A stretch of 64,000 nucleotides of DNA from Caenimonas sedimenti (GTDB lineage Bacteria; Pseudomonadota; Gammaproteobacteria; Burkholderiales; Burkholderiaceae_C), in assembly GCF_007833165.1 (NCBI RefSeq), contig NZ_VOBQ01000007.1, positions 1 to 64,000 of the forward strand, in the 5' to 3' direction. The stretch's first letter is position 1. The number at the start of each line of letters is the position of its first letter. Below are positions 33,601 through 39,991 of this stretch, piece after piece. The notes beneath the pieces were generated by a model. It searched no databases and was not told the origin of the DNA. It saw only the letters and a program-made list of their open reading frames with translations. The position numbers were made by a program, and so were the translations under genes.

Positions 33601-33722
33601 CGATCCGCAACGCGCCCGATGCGCTCGTGGTCGCGGACGGCACCAGCTGCCGGCACCAGATCGCCGATGGCGCGCAACGCGTGGCCGTGCATGCGGCGGT
33701 GTTGCTGGCGCGGCAGCTCTAG
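30654..33722 (+). CDS. ydiJ: FAD/Fe-S D-2-hydroxyacid dehydrogenase, YdiJ-type fusion
   Basis: 1022 aa, the length of E. coli YdiJ (about 1018). The N-terminal half is a GlcD-like FAD-binding domain (VPIVPRGGGTSQCGQTVGAGLVIDF; GGMAGNNSCGSRSIAYGN) and FAD-linked oxidase C-terminal domain. The second half is GlcF-like: Fe-S motifs at CNNNGHCRKFDAGTMCPSYR and CVSCKGCKRDCP, then two CCG-type modules (HLCCGRTYL; SSCCGMAGSFG). YdiJ-type enzymes oxidise D-2-hydroxyglutarate or D-lactate-like acids to the quinone pool. Coupled to the GntR gene; substrate inferred by family only. Confidence 0.9.
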   Translation: MNAPLPVQVTRETAASAYERVATTSNEVAGRLAQRLAAETRGEVLFSPADCGRYATDASIYQVTPVGVFVPRSTEDVRIALDICRDLKVPIVPRGGGTSQCGQTVGAGLVIDFSKHVRNVLDTDSAGRSVTVEPGIVLDHLNAHLKPLGLWYPVDVSTAAQATLGGMAGNNSCGSRSIAYGNMVHNVLGAEAWTTDGALHHFRRFDESTGAARMLGERVRQLAMTLTPEIEKRWPKVLRRVGGYNLDVFHNQNERPYTTDGSVNLAHLLVGSEGTLGLTRSLTLRLAELPRAKVLGVVNFPTFYKAMDSAQHIVKGVGSDGTLTAVELVDRTMIELALQNPAFAPTVRAALIGKPDALLLVEFAGADKPMLLNKLKQLQELMGDLGLPGSVILMPDDVPQKALWEVRKAGLNIMMSLKGDGKPVSFIEDCAVPLEHLAEYTDALTQVFRKHGTRGTWYAHASVGTLHVRPILDMRTDGAPRMRHIAEEASALVRKYKGAYSGEHGDGLCRGEWIQWQFGPRINDGFREMKRLFDPLNLLCPQRMVDTPRMDDTRLMRFPPGYRVIPLKTALDWTPWDVQNDPATEKTTAPGTGGDPAQGFAKAVEMCNNNGHCRKFDAGTMCPSYRVTRDEQHLTRGRANTLRLALSGQLGPDGLASEAVRDALDLCVSCKGCKRDCPTGVDMARMKIEFLQADRKKNGWSLKDKLVARLPEYAPLASRFAGLLNLRNRSALLALLGERLFGFARQRPLPQWRSRHFFNGTPQGATREQVLASARPVVLFVDTFNGFFESANAQAALQVLQAAGYTVHIAAKEKPDGKHLCCGRTYLASGMVDDAKAKAGELLQAFQPFVERGMPIVGLEPSCLLTLRDEMTVMGLGAPAQALARQAVLFEEFLAREAAAGRLEQLKARLKPLTKDQPLLVHGHCHQKAFDAVSPVLEVLKLIPGAQPRLIESSCCGMAGSFGYEAKHHAVSMQMAELSLLPAIRNAPDALVVADGTSCRHQIADGAQRVAVHAAVLLARQL

Positions 33723-33731
33723 CCGCTGGGT

Positions 33732-34199
33732 GTGCACAATGGAGCGGTGACCCCGCCCTGCCTCATCCGCGCCGCCCTGCCCTCCGACGAACCCGCGTGG
33801 CGGCAGCTCTGGCGCGGCTACTGCGACTTCTACGACGCCGGCGTGCCCGACGAGGTGACCAACCGCACCTGGAACCGCATCCTGGATCCGGATTCCGCCG
33901 TGATGTGCGTGGTGGCGGAGATCGAAGGCCAGGTGGTGGGCTTCGCCAACTGCGTGGTGCACGAGAACACCTGGGAGACGCAGCCGGTCTGCTACCTGGA
34001 GGACCTGTTCGTCACGCCCGCTGCCCGCGGCCAGGGCGTCGGGCGCGCCCTGATCGAGTGGTTGCGCAACGCGATGCGCGCCGAAGGCTGGGCCAGGGTG
34101 TACTGGGTCACCAAGGCCGACAACGCCGAAGCGCGCCGGCTCTATGACCAGTTCACGCAAGCCGACGGATTCGTGCGCTACGTGATCCGGCAGAAATGA
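33732..34199 (+). CDS. GNAT family N-acetyltransferase
   Basis: 155 aa GNAT fold: IRAALPSDEPAWRQLWRGY, then strand beta4 VVGFANCVVHEN, and the acetyl-CoA loop LEDLFVTPAARGQGVGRALIEWL (Q/RxxGxG/A). Substrate unknown. The start is GTG at 33732, or GTG at 33747; neither has a strong ribosome-binding site. It is 9 bp after the dehydrogenase stop and may be on the same transcript. Confidence 0.88.
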   Translation: MHNGAVTPPCLIRAALPSDEPAWRQLWRGYCDFYDAGVPDEVTNRTWNRILDPDSAVMCVVAEIEGQVVGFANCVVHENTWETQPVCYLEDLFVTPAARGQGVGRALIEWLRNAMRAEGWARVYWVTKADNAEARRLYDQFTQADGFVRYVIRQK

Positions 34200-34201
34200 A
34201 A

Positions 34202-34245
34202 TGGGGGCGCAGCGCGCCCCCGGCTCTCCCCCGGAGGGGGAGGGA
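34202..34245. repeat. REP-like element between convergent genes
   Basis: GGGGGCGCAGCGCGCCCCCG followed by CTCTCCCCCGGAGGGGGAGG. Its core matches the elements at 31 and 15522. Here it is in the usual place, between the 3' ends of two convergent genes, and could act as a terminator. Confidence 0.8.
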
Positions 34246-34259
34246 GTCTCCCAGCCCTG

Positions 34260-35963
34260 CTACCGGCAGCTGAAGCTGCTCGCCGACTCCACGTCCCCCG
34301 TCCCGTTGTAGCGTGCGACCAGCGGATAAGGGCACAGCGGCCGCGTGCGGTTCGCCGCCCAGGTCGCGGGCAGGTCGGCGTTGACGCCGCCCGCGTTGCC
34401 CGCGCCGCGCGCCGTGGCCGTGATGCTCGCCGGCGCCTGGCCCTGTTCGACCCAGTTCACCAGCGCGGACAGCGCGTCGAACTGGTCGGTGGCCGGCCCG
34501 CCCGAGCAGTGGCCCATGCCGGGCACCCGGAAGAAGCGCGCGAAATTCGACGCGTCGCCGCCATTGGCCGCCTGCAGGCCCTTGTACCAGGTCTCGCTGT
34601 CGTCCACCGAGAAGATCGGGTCGGACACCCCGTGGTACACGATGATCTTGCCGCCACGGTCCTTCAGCGTCGCCATGTTCGTGGGGTTCGGCGGCGTCAT
34701 GAAGCTCATGGCCGATTCCGTGTACATGCCGTTGGTCGCGGTGATCTGCTGGGCCAGCAGGTCCAGGTTGGCGGACAGCGTGAAGGCCGGACCGTTGAAC
34801 CCGGTGGCCGCATCCGGCGGTACCTTGAAGATCAGCCCGACCGCGCCGGAGTCCAGCGCCAGGGGTGCCGTGAACTCCCAGAACGGGATGCCGGCGCCGG
34901 CGATGCCCGGGTCATACGGGAAGGTGGAATAGATCCGCGTCCCGTTGCTGGTGGTCGGGCCGCTGAAGATCTTGCCGATGGCCGTCTTCTGCGCCGCGCT
35001 CAGGCACGAGCCATCGCGCGCCCCCGCGCAAGTAGGCACGTCGCGCGCCAGGTCGAACGCCCCGCGGCAGGCCTGCACGTCCTGCACCAGGCCGTCGGTG
35101 GCGCCGTCGAGCGCGTCGCACTTCGACAGCACGGCGTTGCTGACCAGGCGGCGTTCCGCGGTGGTGAAACCGGTCGAAAGATCGGTCGGCGACGTCGCCA
35201 CGCTGGCGTACAACTGGCCGCCGGCGATGTTGGCCAGCGCCGCCTTCGGCAGGTTGTAGCCCGGCGCGCCAGCGAGGATGCCGTCGTAGTCGTTGGCGTA
35301 GCGCGTGGCCGCGATCATCGCGTGGCGCCCGCCGTTGGAGCAGCCGGCGAAATACGAGCGGTCGGCGCCCTTGCCGTAGGTCGACGCGATCACGCTCTTG
35401 GCCATCGGCGTGAGCTTGGCGACCGCCTGGTAGCCGTAGTCCAGCCGTGCCTGCGGGTCGATGCCGAAGTTGGGCCCGAGCGAACCGGGATGGCCCGCGT
35501 CGGAGCTGAGCACGGCAAAGCCCTGCTGCAGCGCGTGCGTCAGCGGACCGCCGCCGGTGGCTCCCGTGGCCGTGACGACCGCGCCGTCGATGCCGCCGTT
35601 GCCCTGGTGCAGGAAGCGGCCGTTCCAGTCGGTCGGCAGCCGCATCTCGAAACCGATCGCGTAGGCATTGCCGTCGACCGTGCTCACGCGCTCGTGCATC
35701 TTGCCGGTCACCAGGCAATGCTCCCGCACCGGCTGCCCCGCCACGGTGAGCGATCCGGCGGGGATGCTGCTGGTGGCGGTGAGCGTGGTGTTGGCCAGCG
35801 CGCCGATCTTGCCCGCCAGCGCGCTGCACGCGGTGGTCATCTTGACCCCGGTGGCGGCCGACAACTGGGGCGGCCCGTTGTCGCTGCCGCCGCAGCCGGC
35901 CAGCACGGCGAGAGCGCCGAAAAGGGACAGGGCGCGTGGGCGCAGCCGTCGCAGGACTTGCAT
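34260..35963 (-). CDS. Tannase/feruloyl esterase family lipoprotein
   Basis: 567 aa secreted esterase. A lipobox (LAVLAGC) implies a lipoprotein. Catalytic features of the tannase family are visible: the nucleophile in SYFAGCSNGGRHAMIAA with its adjacent Cys, the acid in YHGVSDPIFSVDD, and the His-Cys in VPGMGHCSGG, matching the CS-D-HC rule where the two Cys form a disulfide. Substrates may be hydroxycinnamate or gallate esters. The start at 35963 is preceded by GGAG; it is divergent from marR and shares a 29-bp dyad with it. Confidence 0.9.
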   Translation of the reverse strand: MQVLRRLRPRALSLFGALAVLAGCGGSDNGPPQLSAATGVKMTTACSALAGKIGALANTTLTATSSIPAGSLTVAGQPVREHCLVTGKMHERVSTVDGNAYAIGFEMRLPTDWNGRFLHQGNGGIDGAVVTATGATGGGPLTHALQQGFAVLSSDAGHPGSLGPNFGIDPQARLDYGYQAVAKLTPMAKSVIASTYGKGADRSYFAGCSNGGRHAMIAATRYANDYDGILAGAPGYNLPKAALANIAGGQLYASVATSPTDLSTGFTTAERRLVSNAVLSKCDALDGATDGLVQDVQACRGAFDLARDVPTCAGARDGSCLSAAQKTAIGKIFSGPTTSNGTRIYSTFPYDPGIAGAGIPFWEFTAPLALDSGAVGLIFKVPPDAATGFNGPAFTLSANLDLLAQQITATNGMYTESAMSFMTPPNPTNMATLKDRGGKIIVYHGVSDPIFSVDDSETWYKGLQAANGGDASNFARFFRVPGMGHCSGGPATDQFDALSALVNWVEQGQAPASITATARGAGNAGGVNADLPATWAANRTRPLCPYPLVARYNGTGDVESASSFSCR

Positions 35964-36005
35964 GGTGGGTCTCCTGTAAGCGCGCATGGAGCGTCGCGGG
36001 TTGGT

Positions 36006-36034
36006 CCAGATCGTTAAGTTACTAAACTATCTGG
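36006..36034. promoter_or_regulatory. 29-bp inverted repeat between tannase and marR genes
   Basis: Arms CCAGATCGTTAAG (36006-36018) and CTAAACTATCTGG (36022-36034) match as inverted copies at 11 of 13 positions around a 3-nt spacer. The AT-rich, near-symmetric core is typical of MarR-family operators. It lies 43 bp from the esterase start and 88 bp from marR, so one regulator could control both. Confidence 0.7.
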
Positions 36035-36121
36035 TTGGTACGTATCCGGGTTTTACCTAAAGGCGAAGCTCATCCACTGGTTCACAGCATGAAGTAAAAG
36101 GGCTTGGCACAATATCCCCGC

Positions 36122-36607
36122 ATGCACCCCAAGAGAACGCCGCGCCTGGACATGACGCCTGCCGGGCGCCTGGAAGAGGCGCAACTGCAGCGGGTGCTGG
36201 GCTACCAGCTTGCGCAGGCTTCCATCGTCACCAGTGCCATCTATGCGCGGACCGTCGGCGAGCCGTTTGAACTGCGTCCGGTCGAGTACACGGTGCTGAC
36301 GCTGATCGCCGAGAACCCGGGCGGTTCGCTGGCCCGGCTGGCGCGCGCGCTGGCCGTGACGGCGCCCAACATCACGACCATGGTGGACCGGCTCGAGAAG
36401 CGCGGCTGGATCGCGCGGACGCCCAGCGAGCAGGACCGCCGTTCGCAATTGCTGCATCCCACGGCGAAAGGCGAAGCGCTGGTGCGCAAGACGACCCAGC
36501 TCATCCTGGACGCGGAAAAGGCGGCCATGCCCCTGACGCCGGGCGAGCACAGCATGCTGGTGGAACTGTTGCACAAGGTGGCCTGCGCGCGCGGCAACGA
36601 ACCCTAG
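36122..36607 (+). CDS. MarR family transcriptional regulator
   Basis: 161 aa. MarR winged helix: LRPVEYTVLTLIAENPGGSLARLARALAVTAPNITTMVDRLEKRGWIAR, then the wing TPSEQDRRSQLLHPTAKGEAL. MarR proteins usually repress and are released by phenolic ligands, which suits a neighbour that makes hydroxycinnamates or gallate. Divergent from the tannase-family gene with a shared dyad. ATG 36122 is preferred to an in-frame alternative at 36104. Confidence 0.92.
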   Translation: MHPKRTPRLDMTPAGRLEEAQLQRVLGYQLAQASIVTSAIYARTVGEPFELRPVEYTVLTLIAENPGGSLARLARALAVTAPNITTMVDRLEKRGWIARTPSEQDRRSQLLHPTAKGEALVRKTTQLILDAEKAAMPLTPGEHSMLVELLHKVACARGNEP

Positions 36608-36668
36608 AAGTCCGCCCAGCCGGGCAGAATGGTGCGATGCAGTCGCCGCCGGCCCGCGCCCTCCGCCC

Positions 36669-38891
36669 ATGATCCGTGTCCCGCACGGGCGCACGCTGCG
36701 CTTCCGCCTGTTCATGCTCGCCGCCAGCGGCCTCGTTCCGCTGGCGTTGGTGGCCGTCGTGGTCATCGGCTCGCTGATCCGCGACCGCACGCTGGAGGCG
36801 CAGAGCGCGGCGCTCGATGTGTCGCGGGCGCTCGCCACCGCGGTCGACGCCGAATTGCGGTCGATCGGGAGCATCCTGCAGAGCCTGGCGCAGACCGGCC
36901 ACCTCGCGTCCGGCCGGCTGGACGACTTCCGGCCCGTGGCGGCGCGCGTCGCGGAGGGGCAAGGCTGGCGGAGCCTCCTCGTGGCCGACGGTACCGGGCG
37001 GATCCTCATGAATTCCGCCCAGCCGTCCGGCACGCCCGATCCGCAGCCGGTCGACGTGGAGAGCATGCGCCGCGCCATCGAGACGCGCATGGTGACCGTC
37101 GGCCGGGTGGCCGAAGGGCGCCAGAAGCAGGGACCCGCCTTCGCCGTGCGCCTGCCCGTGATCCGCGACGGCCAGCTCATCTATGTGGTGTCGGCGGTCA
37201 TCCCGGCCGAACGAATCCTGGCCGTCGTCGCGCGCCAGCGGGTGCCGGAGGGCTGGGTGGTGGCCATCTTCGACCAGGCCGGCAACCGCGTGGCGCGCTC
37301 GCGCGAACATGCGGTCGCGCGGCCCTCGCCCACGCTGCAGGCCCTGCTCGATCGAGGAGGGAGCGAAGGCGCGGGGCCGACCACCACGCTCGAAGGCGTC
37401 CCGAGCCAGACCGGGTTCACGCGCTTGCAGGCGTCCGGCTGGGTCGTGGCCATCGGCATCTCCCAACGCGAAGCCGACCGCGGCTTCTACGCGGTCCTGG
37501 CCGCGGTTGCCGGCGGCCTGGCGGCGTCGCTGGCGTTGTCCGCCTTCCTGGCCTGGTACTTCACGCGCCAGGTGACGGAGCCGATCGACCAGCTGAAGGC
37601 CGCGGCCGGCGCGCTGGGCCGCGGCGAGGAGGTCCGGCTGCCGCCGCTCGGCATTTCGGAACTGCAGGACGTCGCCGCCGCGCTGGCGCATGCCGCCGAC
37701 GACCGCGACCGGGCGGCGCGCGAGCGCGAGGACCTGCTGGCCCGCGTGACGGACGCGTTGCGGCTGGCCGAGGAGGCGGCCCGCAGCAAGGATGAATTCC
37801 TGGCGATGCTGGGCCACGAACTGCGCAACCCCCTCGCCCCCATCGCGACCGCGCTGCACCTGATGGCGCGCAAGGGCGATGCCAGCACGCGCATCGAACG
37901 CGAGGTCGTCGAGCGGCAGCTGGGCCACATGACACGGCTGGTCGATGACCTGCTGGACGTCTCGCGCATCACCAGCAAGCGGCTGGCCATGCGCTTCGAG
38001 CCGGTGCGGCTGGCGGACCTGGTGGAGCACGCGGCACAGGGGATTCCGGCGCTGCTGGGCGATCGCCTCTTCCGCGTGCACGTGGACGACGACGCGCGCG
38101 GCCTTTGGGTTTCGGGCGACCAGGACCGGTTGGGCCAAGTGCTCAACAATCTGCTGGGCAACGCCATCAAGTTCACCCCGGCGGAAGCCCCGATCGAGCT
38201 GGCGCTGCGCAGCGGGGGCGAGGGCTTCGCCGAGATCGTGCTCACCGACGGCGGCGTCGGCATGCCGCCCGAGGTGCGGGAGCACGTGTTCGACCTGTTC
38301 TACCAGGCACCCCAGGGGGCGGACCGTTCGCGCGGCGGCCTCGGCCTCGGCCTGGCCATCGTGCGCAGCCTGGTCGAGATGCACGGTGGCAGCGTGCGGG
38401 CGGAAAGCGAAGGCACCGGCCATGGCAGCCGCTTCATCGTCCGCCTGCCCACCATGGCGGCGCCACCGGCGCCGGAGCCGGCGCGGGAGTCGCCCCATGC
38501 CACGGGGATGGGCCGGGTGCTGGTGGTCGACGACAACCAGGACGCGGCCGACACCGCGGCGGCGCTGCTGGAGATCGCGGGTTACGAGGTGAAGGTGGCC
38601 TACCACCCGCAGGAGGCGCTGGCCCTGCTGGAGAGCTTCCATCCCCAGGTCGCCGTGCTCGACATCGGCCTGCCGGGCATGAGCGGCTACGAGCTCGCCG
38701 GGCAGGTCCGCGCCCATCCGGGCGGCGCGCAGTGCTACCTCGTGGCGCTCACCGGCTACGGCACGCAAGCGGATGCGGCGCGCGCCACGGCCGCCGGCTT
38801 CGCTGCCCACCTGGTGAAGCCGGCCGGCCCGGACGCGTTGCTGGAAGCGGTCGCGCGCGGCCTGGCGCCGGCGCCGCCGGCTGGTGGGTGA
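36669..38891 (+). CDS. Hybrid sensor histidine kinase/response regulator
   Basis: 740 aa inner-membrane sensor. TM1 at about 15-36, a periplasmic sensor of about 240 aa (dCache-like), TM2 at about 278-300, HAMP (to about 355), then HisKA with the phospho-His in MLGHELRNPLAPIA (His 383). HATPase_c has the N box NNLLGNAIKFTP, G1 LTDGGVGMPPEV and G2 RGGLGLGLAIVRSLV. A C-terminal receiver carries VLVVDDNQDAAD and the acceptor Asp in VLDIGLPG (Asp 665). All catalytic residues are present. No output partner is adjacent; begins 61 bp after marR. Confidence 0.93.
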   Translation: MIRVPHGRTLRFRLFMLAASGLVPLALVAVVVIGSLIRDRTLEAQSAALDVSRALATAVDAELRSIGSILQSLAQTGHLASGRLDDFRPVAARVAEGQGWRSLLVADGTGRILMNSAQPSGTPDPQPVDVESMRRAIETRMVTVGRVAEGRQKQGPAFAVRLPVIRDGQLIYVVSAVIPAERILAVVARQRVPEGWVVAIFDQAGNRVARSREHAVARPSPTLQALLDRGGSEGAGPTTTLEGVPSQTGFTRLQASGWVVAIGISQREADRGFYAVLAAVAGGLAASLALSAFLAWYFTRQVTEPIDQLKAAAGALGRGEEVRLPPLGISELQDVAAALAHAADDRDRAAREREDLLARVTDALRLAEEAARSKDEFLAMLGHELRNPLAPIATALHLMARKGDASTRIEREVVERQLGHMTRLVDDLLDVSRITSKRLAMRFEPVRLADLVEHAAQGIPALLGDRLFRVHVDDDARGLWVSGDQDRLGQVLNNLLGNAIKFTPAEAPIELALRSGGEGFAEIVLTDGGVGMPPEVREHVFDLFYQAPQGADRSRGGLGLGLAIVRSLVEMHGGSVRAESEGTGHGSRFIVRLPTMAAPPAPEPARESPHATGMGRVLVVDDNQDAADTAAALLEIAGYEVKVAYHPQEALALLESFHPQVAVLDIGLPGMSGYELAGQVRAHPGGAQCYLVALTGYGTQADAARATAAGFAAHLVKPAGPDALLEAVARGLAPAPPAGG

Positions 38892-38943
38892 CGAGCACGC
38901 GGGCGCGGCCCGCGCTATGCTGGCGCGGCACCAGGGGACCCGC

Positions 38944-39567
38944 ATGACGTCATTCTTCCGCGCCCGGCGCGCCACATTCGGGCTGGCGCTGTGCGCCGCC
39001 CTCGCCCCGCTCGCCGGCCGCGGCCAGCCTGCCAGCCCCACCGTGCGGCTGCGCGGCACCATCGAGGCGCTCACGCCCACCAGGGTCACCCTGCGCGAAC
39101 GCAGCGGCGAACGCATCGAACTCGCCCTGGCCCCCAACCTGGTGGTGACCGAGGTCTATCCGGTCACGCTCGCCGAAGTGCGCGCCGGCAGCTTCATCGG
39201 CGTCGGCGCCCTGCCTCAGGCCGACGGCTCGCAACGTGCCATCGCCGTCACGCTGTTCCCGGAGGCCATGCGTGGCACGGGCGAAGGCCACCGGCCCTTC
39301 GACTTCCTGCCGCAAAGCACCATGACGAACGCGACCGTCGCCGACGTCGCCGCCGCCGCGGACGGCCGCAAGCTGGTCGTCAAGTACAAGGACGGCGAGA
39401 AGACGATCGTGGTCCCGCCGGAGGTTCCCATCGTGAGCCTGCGGCCGGCCGACCGCGCGCTGCTGGTGGTCGGCGGGGCCGTGGCGATCACCGCCCAGTC
39501 GATCGACGGCCAGCCGACGGCGCAGCGCATCAGCGCCGGCCGCGGTGGCTTCGCCCCGCCCTACTGA
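38944..39567 (+). CDS. Exported protein of unknown function
   Basis: 207 aa with a cleavable signal peptide (MTSFFRARRATFGLALCAALAPLAG). The mature part is beta-rich and resembles DUF5666-like OB-type modules (VRLRGTIEALTPTRVTLRERSGERIELAL; VTEVYPVTLAEVRAGSFIGVGAL), followed by a second similar module with VKYKDGEKTIVVPPEVPIVSL. No enzymatic motif. It starts 52 bp after the hybrid kinase and may be cotranscribed with it. Confidence 0.7.
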   Translation: MTSFFRARRATFGLALCAALAPLAGRGQPASPTVRLRGTIEALTPTRVTLRERSGERIELALAPNLVVTEVYPVTLAEVRAGSFIGVGALPQADGSQRAIAVTLFPEAMRGTGEGHRPFDFLPQSTMTNATVADVAAAADGRKLVVKYKDGEKTIVVPPEVPIVSLRPADRALLVVGGAVAITAQSIDGQPTAQRISAGRGGFAPPY

Positions 39568-39731
39568 GGCATGGCCGCGATGGCGCGCCTGCCGTGCCAA
39601 CCCGTCTGTGCCTGGGGCGTGTTCCTCTACTGTAGGAGGCTACGCACGAGCCTAGCCGCCGTTGCGCCTCTACCCCGGGCCGTGGCCGCCCCTATCTTTG
39701 AATCTGGTGCAACAACGACAGGAGTTCATCC

Positions 39732-39929
39732 ATGAACAAGGACCAGGTCAAGGGCGTCGCCAAGCATGTCGGCGGCGAAGTGCAGGAACAGGTCGGCAAG
39801 CTGACCGGCGACACTGGAACGCAGGCCAAGGGCCACGCGAAGGAGATGGAAGGCAAGGCCCAGAAGGAACTGGGCGATGCCAAGGAAGTCCTGAAGGACA
39901 AGGCCGAGGACCTGAATCGCAAGATCTGA
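39732..39929 (+). CDS. CsbD family stress protein
   Basis: 65 aa, highly charged. It begins MNKDQVKGVAKHVGGEVQEQ and shows the repeated KG-x-KE pattern (GKLTGDTGTQAKGHAKEMEG) of CsbD proteins, which are small, hydrophilic and induced by general stress in other bacteria. AGGAG is 9 bp upstream. A GTAGG-rich stretch lies about 100 bp upstream, and a strong terminator follows. Confidence 0.93.
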   Translation: MNKDQVKGVAKHVGGEVQEQVGKLTGDTGTQAKGHAKEMEGKAQKELGDAKEVLKDKAEDLNRKI

Positions 39930-39946
39930 CGATCCTGTGACAAGGC

Positions 39947-39974
39947 AAAGCCGGGCGCATGCCCGGCTTTTTTA
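39947..39974 (+). terminator. Rho-independent terminator after the CsbD gene
   Basis: A 10-bp stem AAAGCCGGGC / GCCCGGCTTT with a GCAT loop and a following T-run (TTTATT). It stands between the CsbD gene and the convergent PBP1a gene and may serve both. Confidence 0.9.
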
Positions 39975-39991
39975 TTGCGGCCAGCGTGCGG

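Noticed and set aside
30498..33722. Start of the YdiJ-type protein upstream at 30498
   Set aside because: The upstream part is the GntR gene in another frame; ATG 30654 overlaps the GntR stop and gives the standard length.
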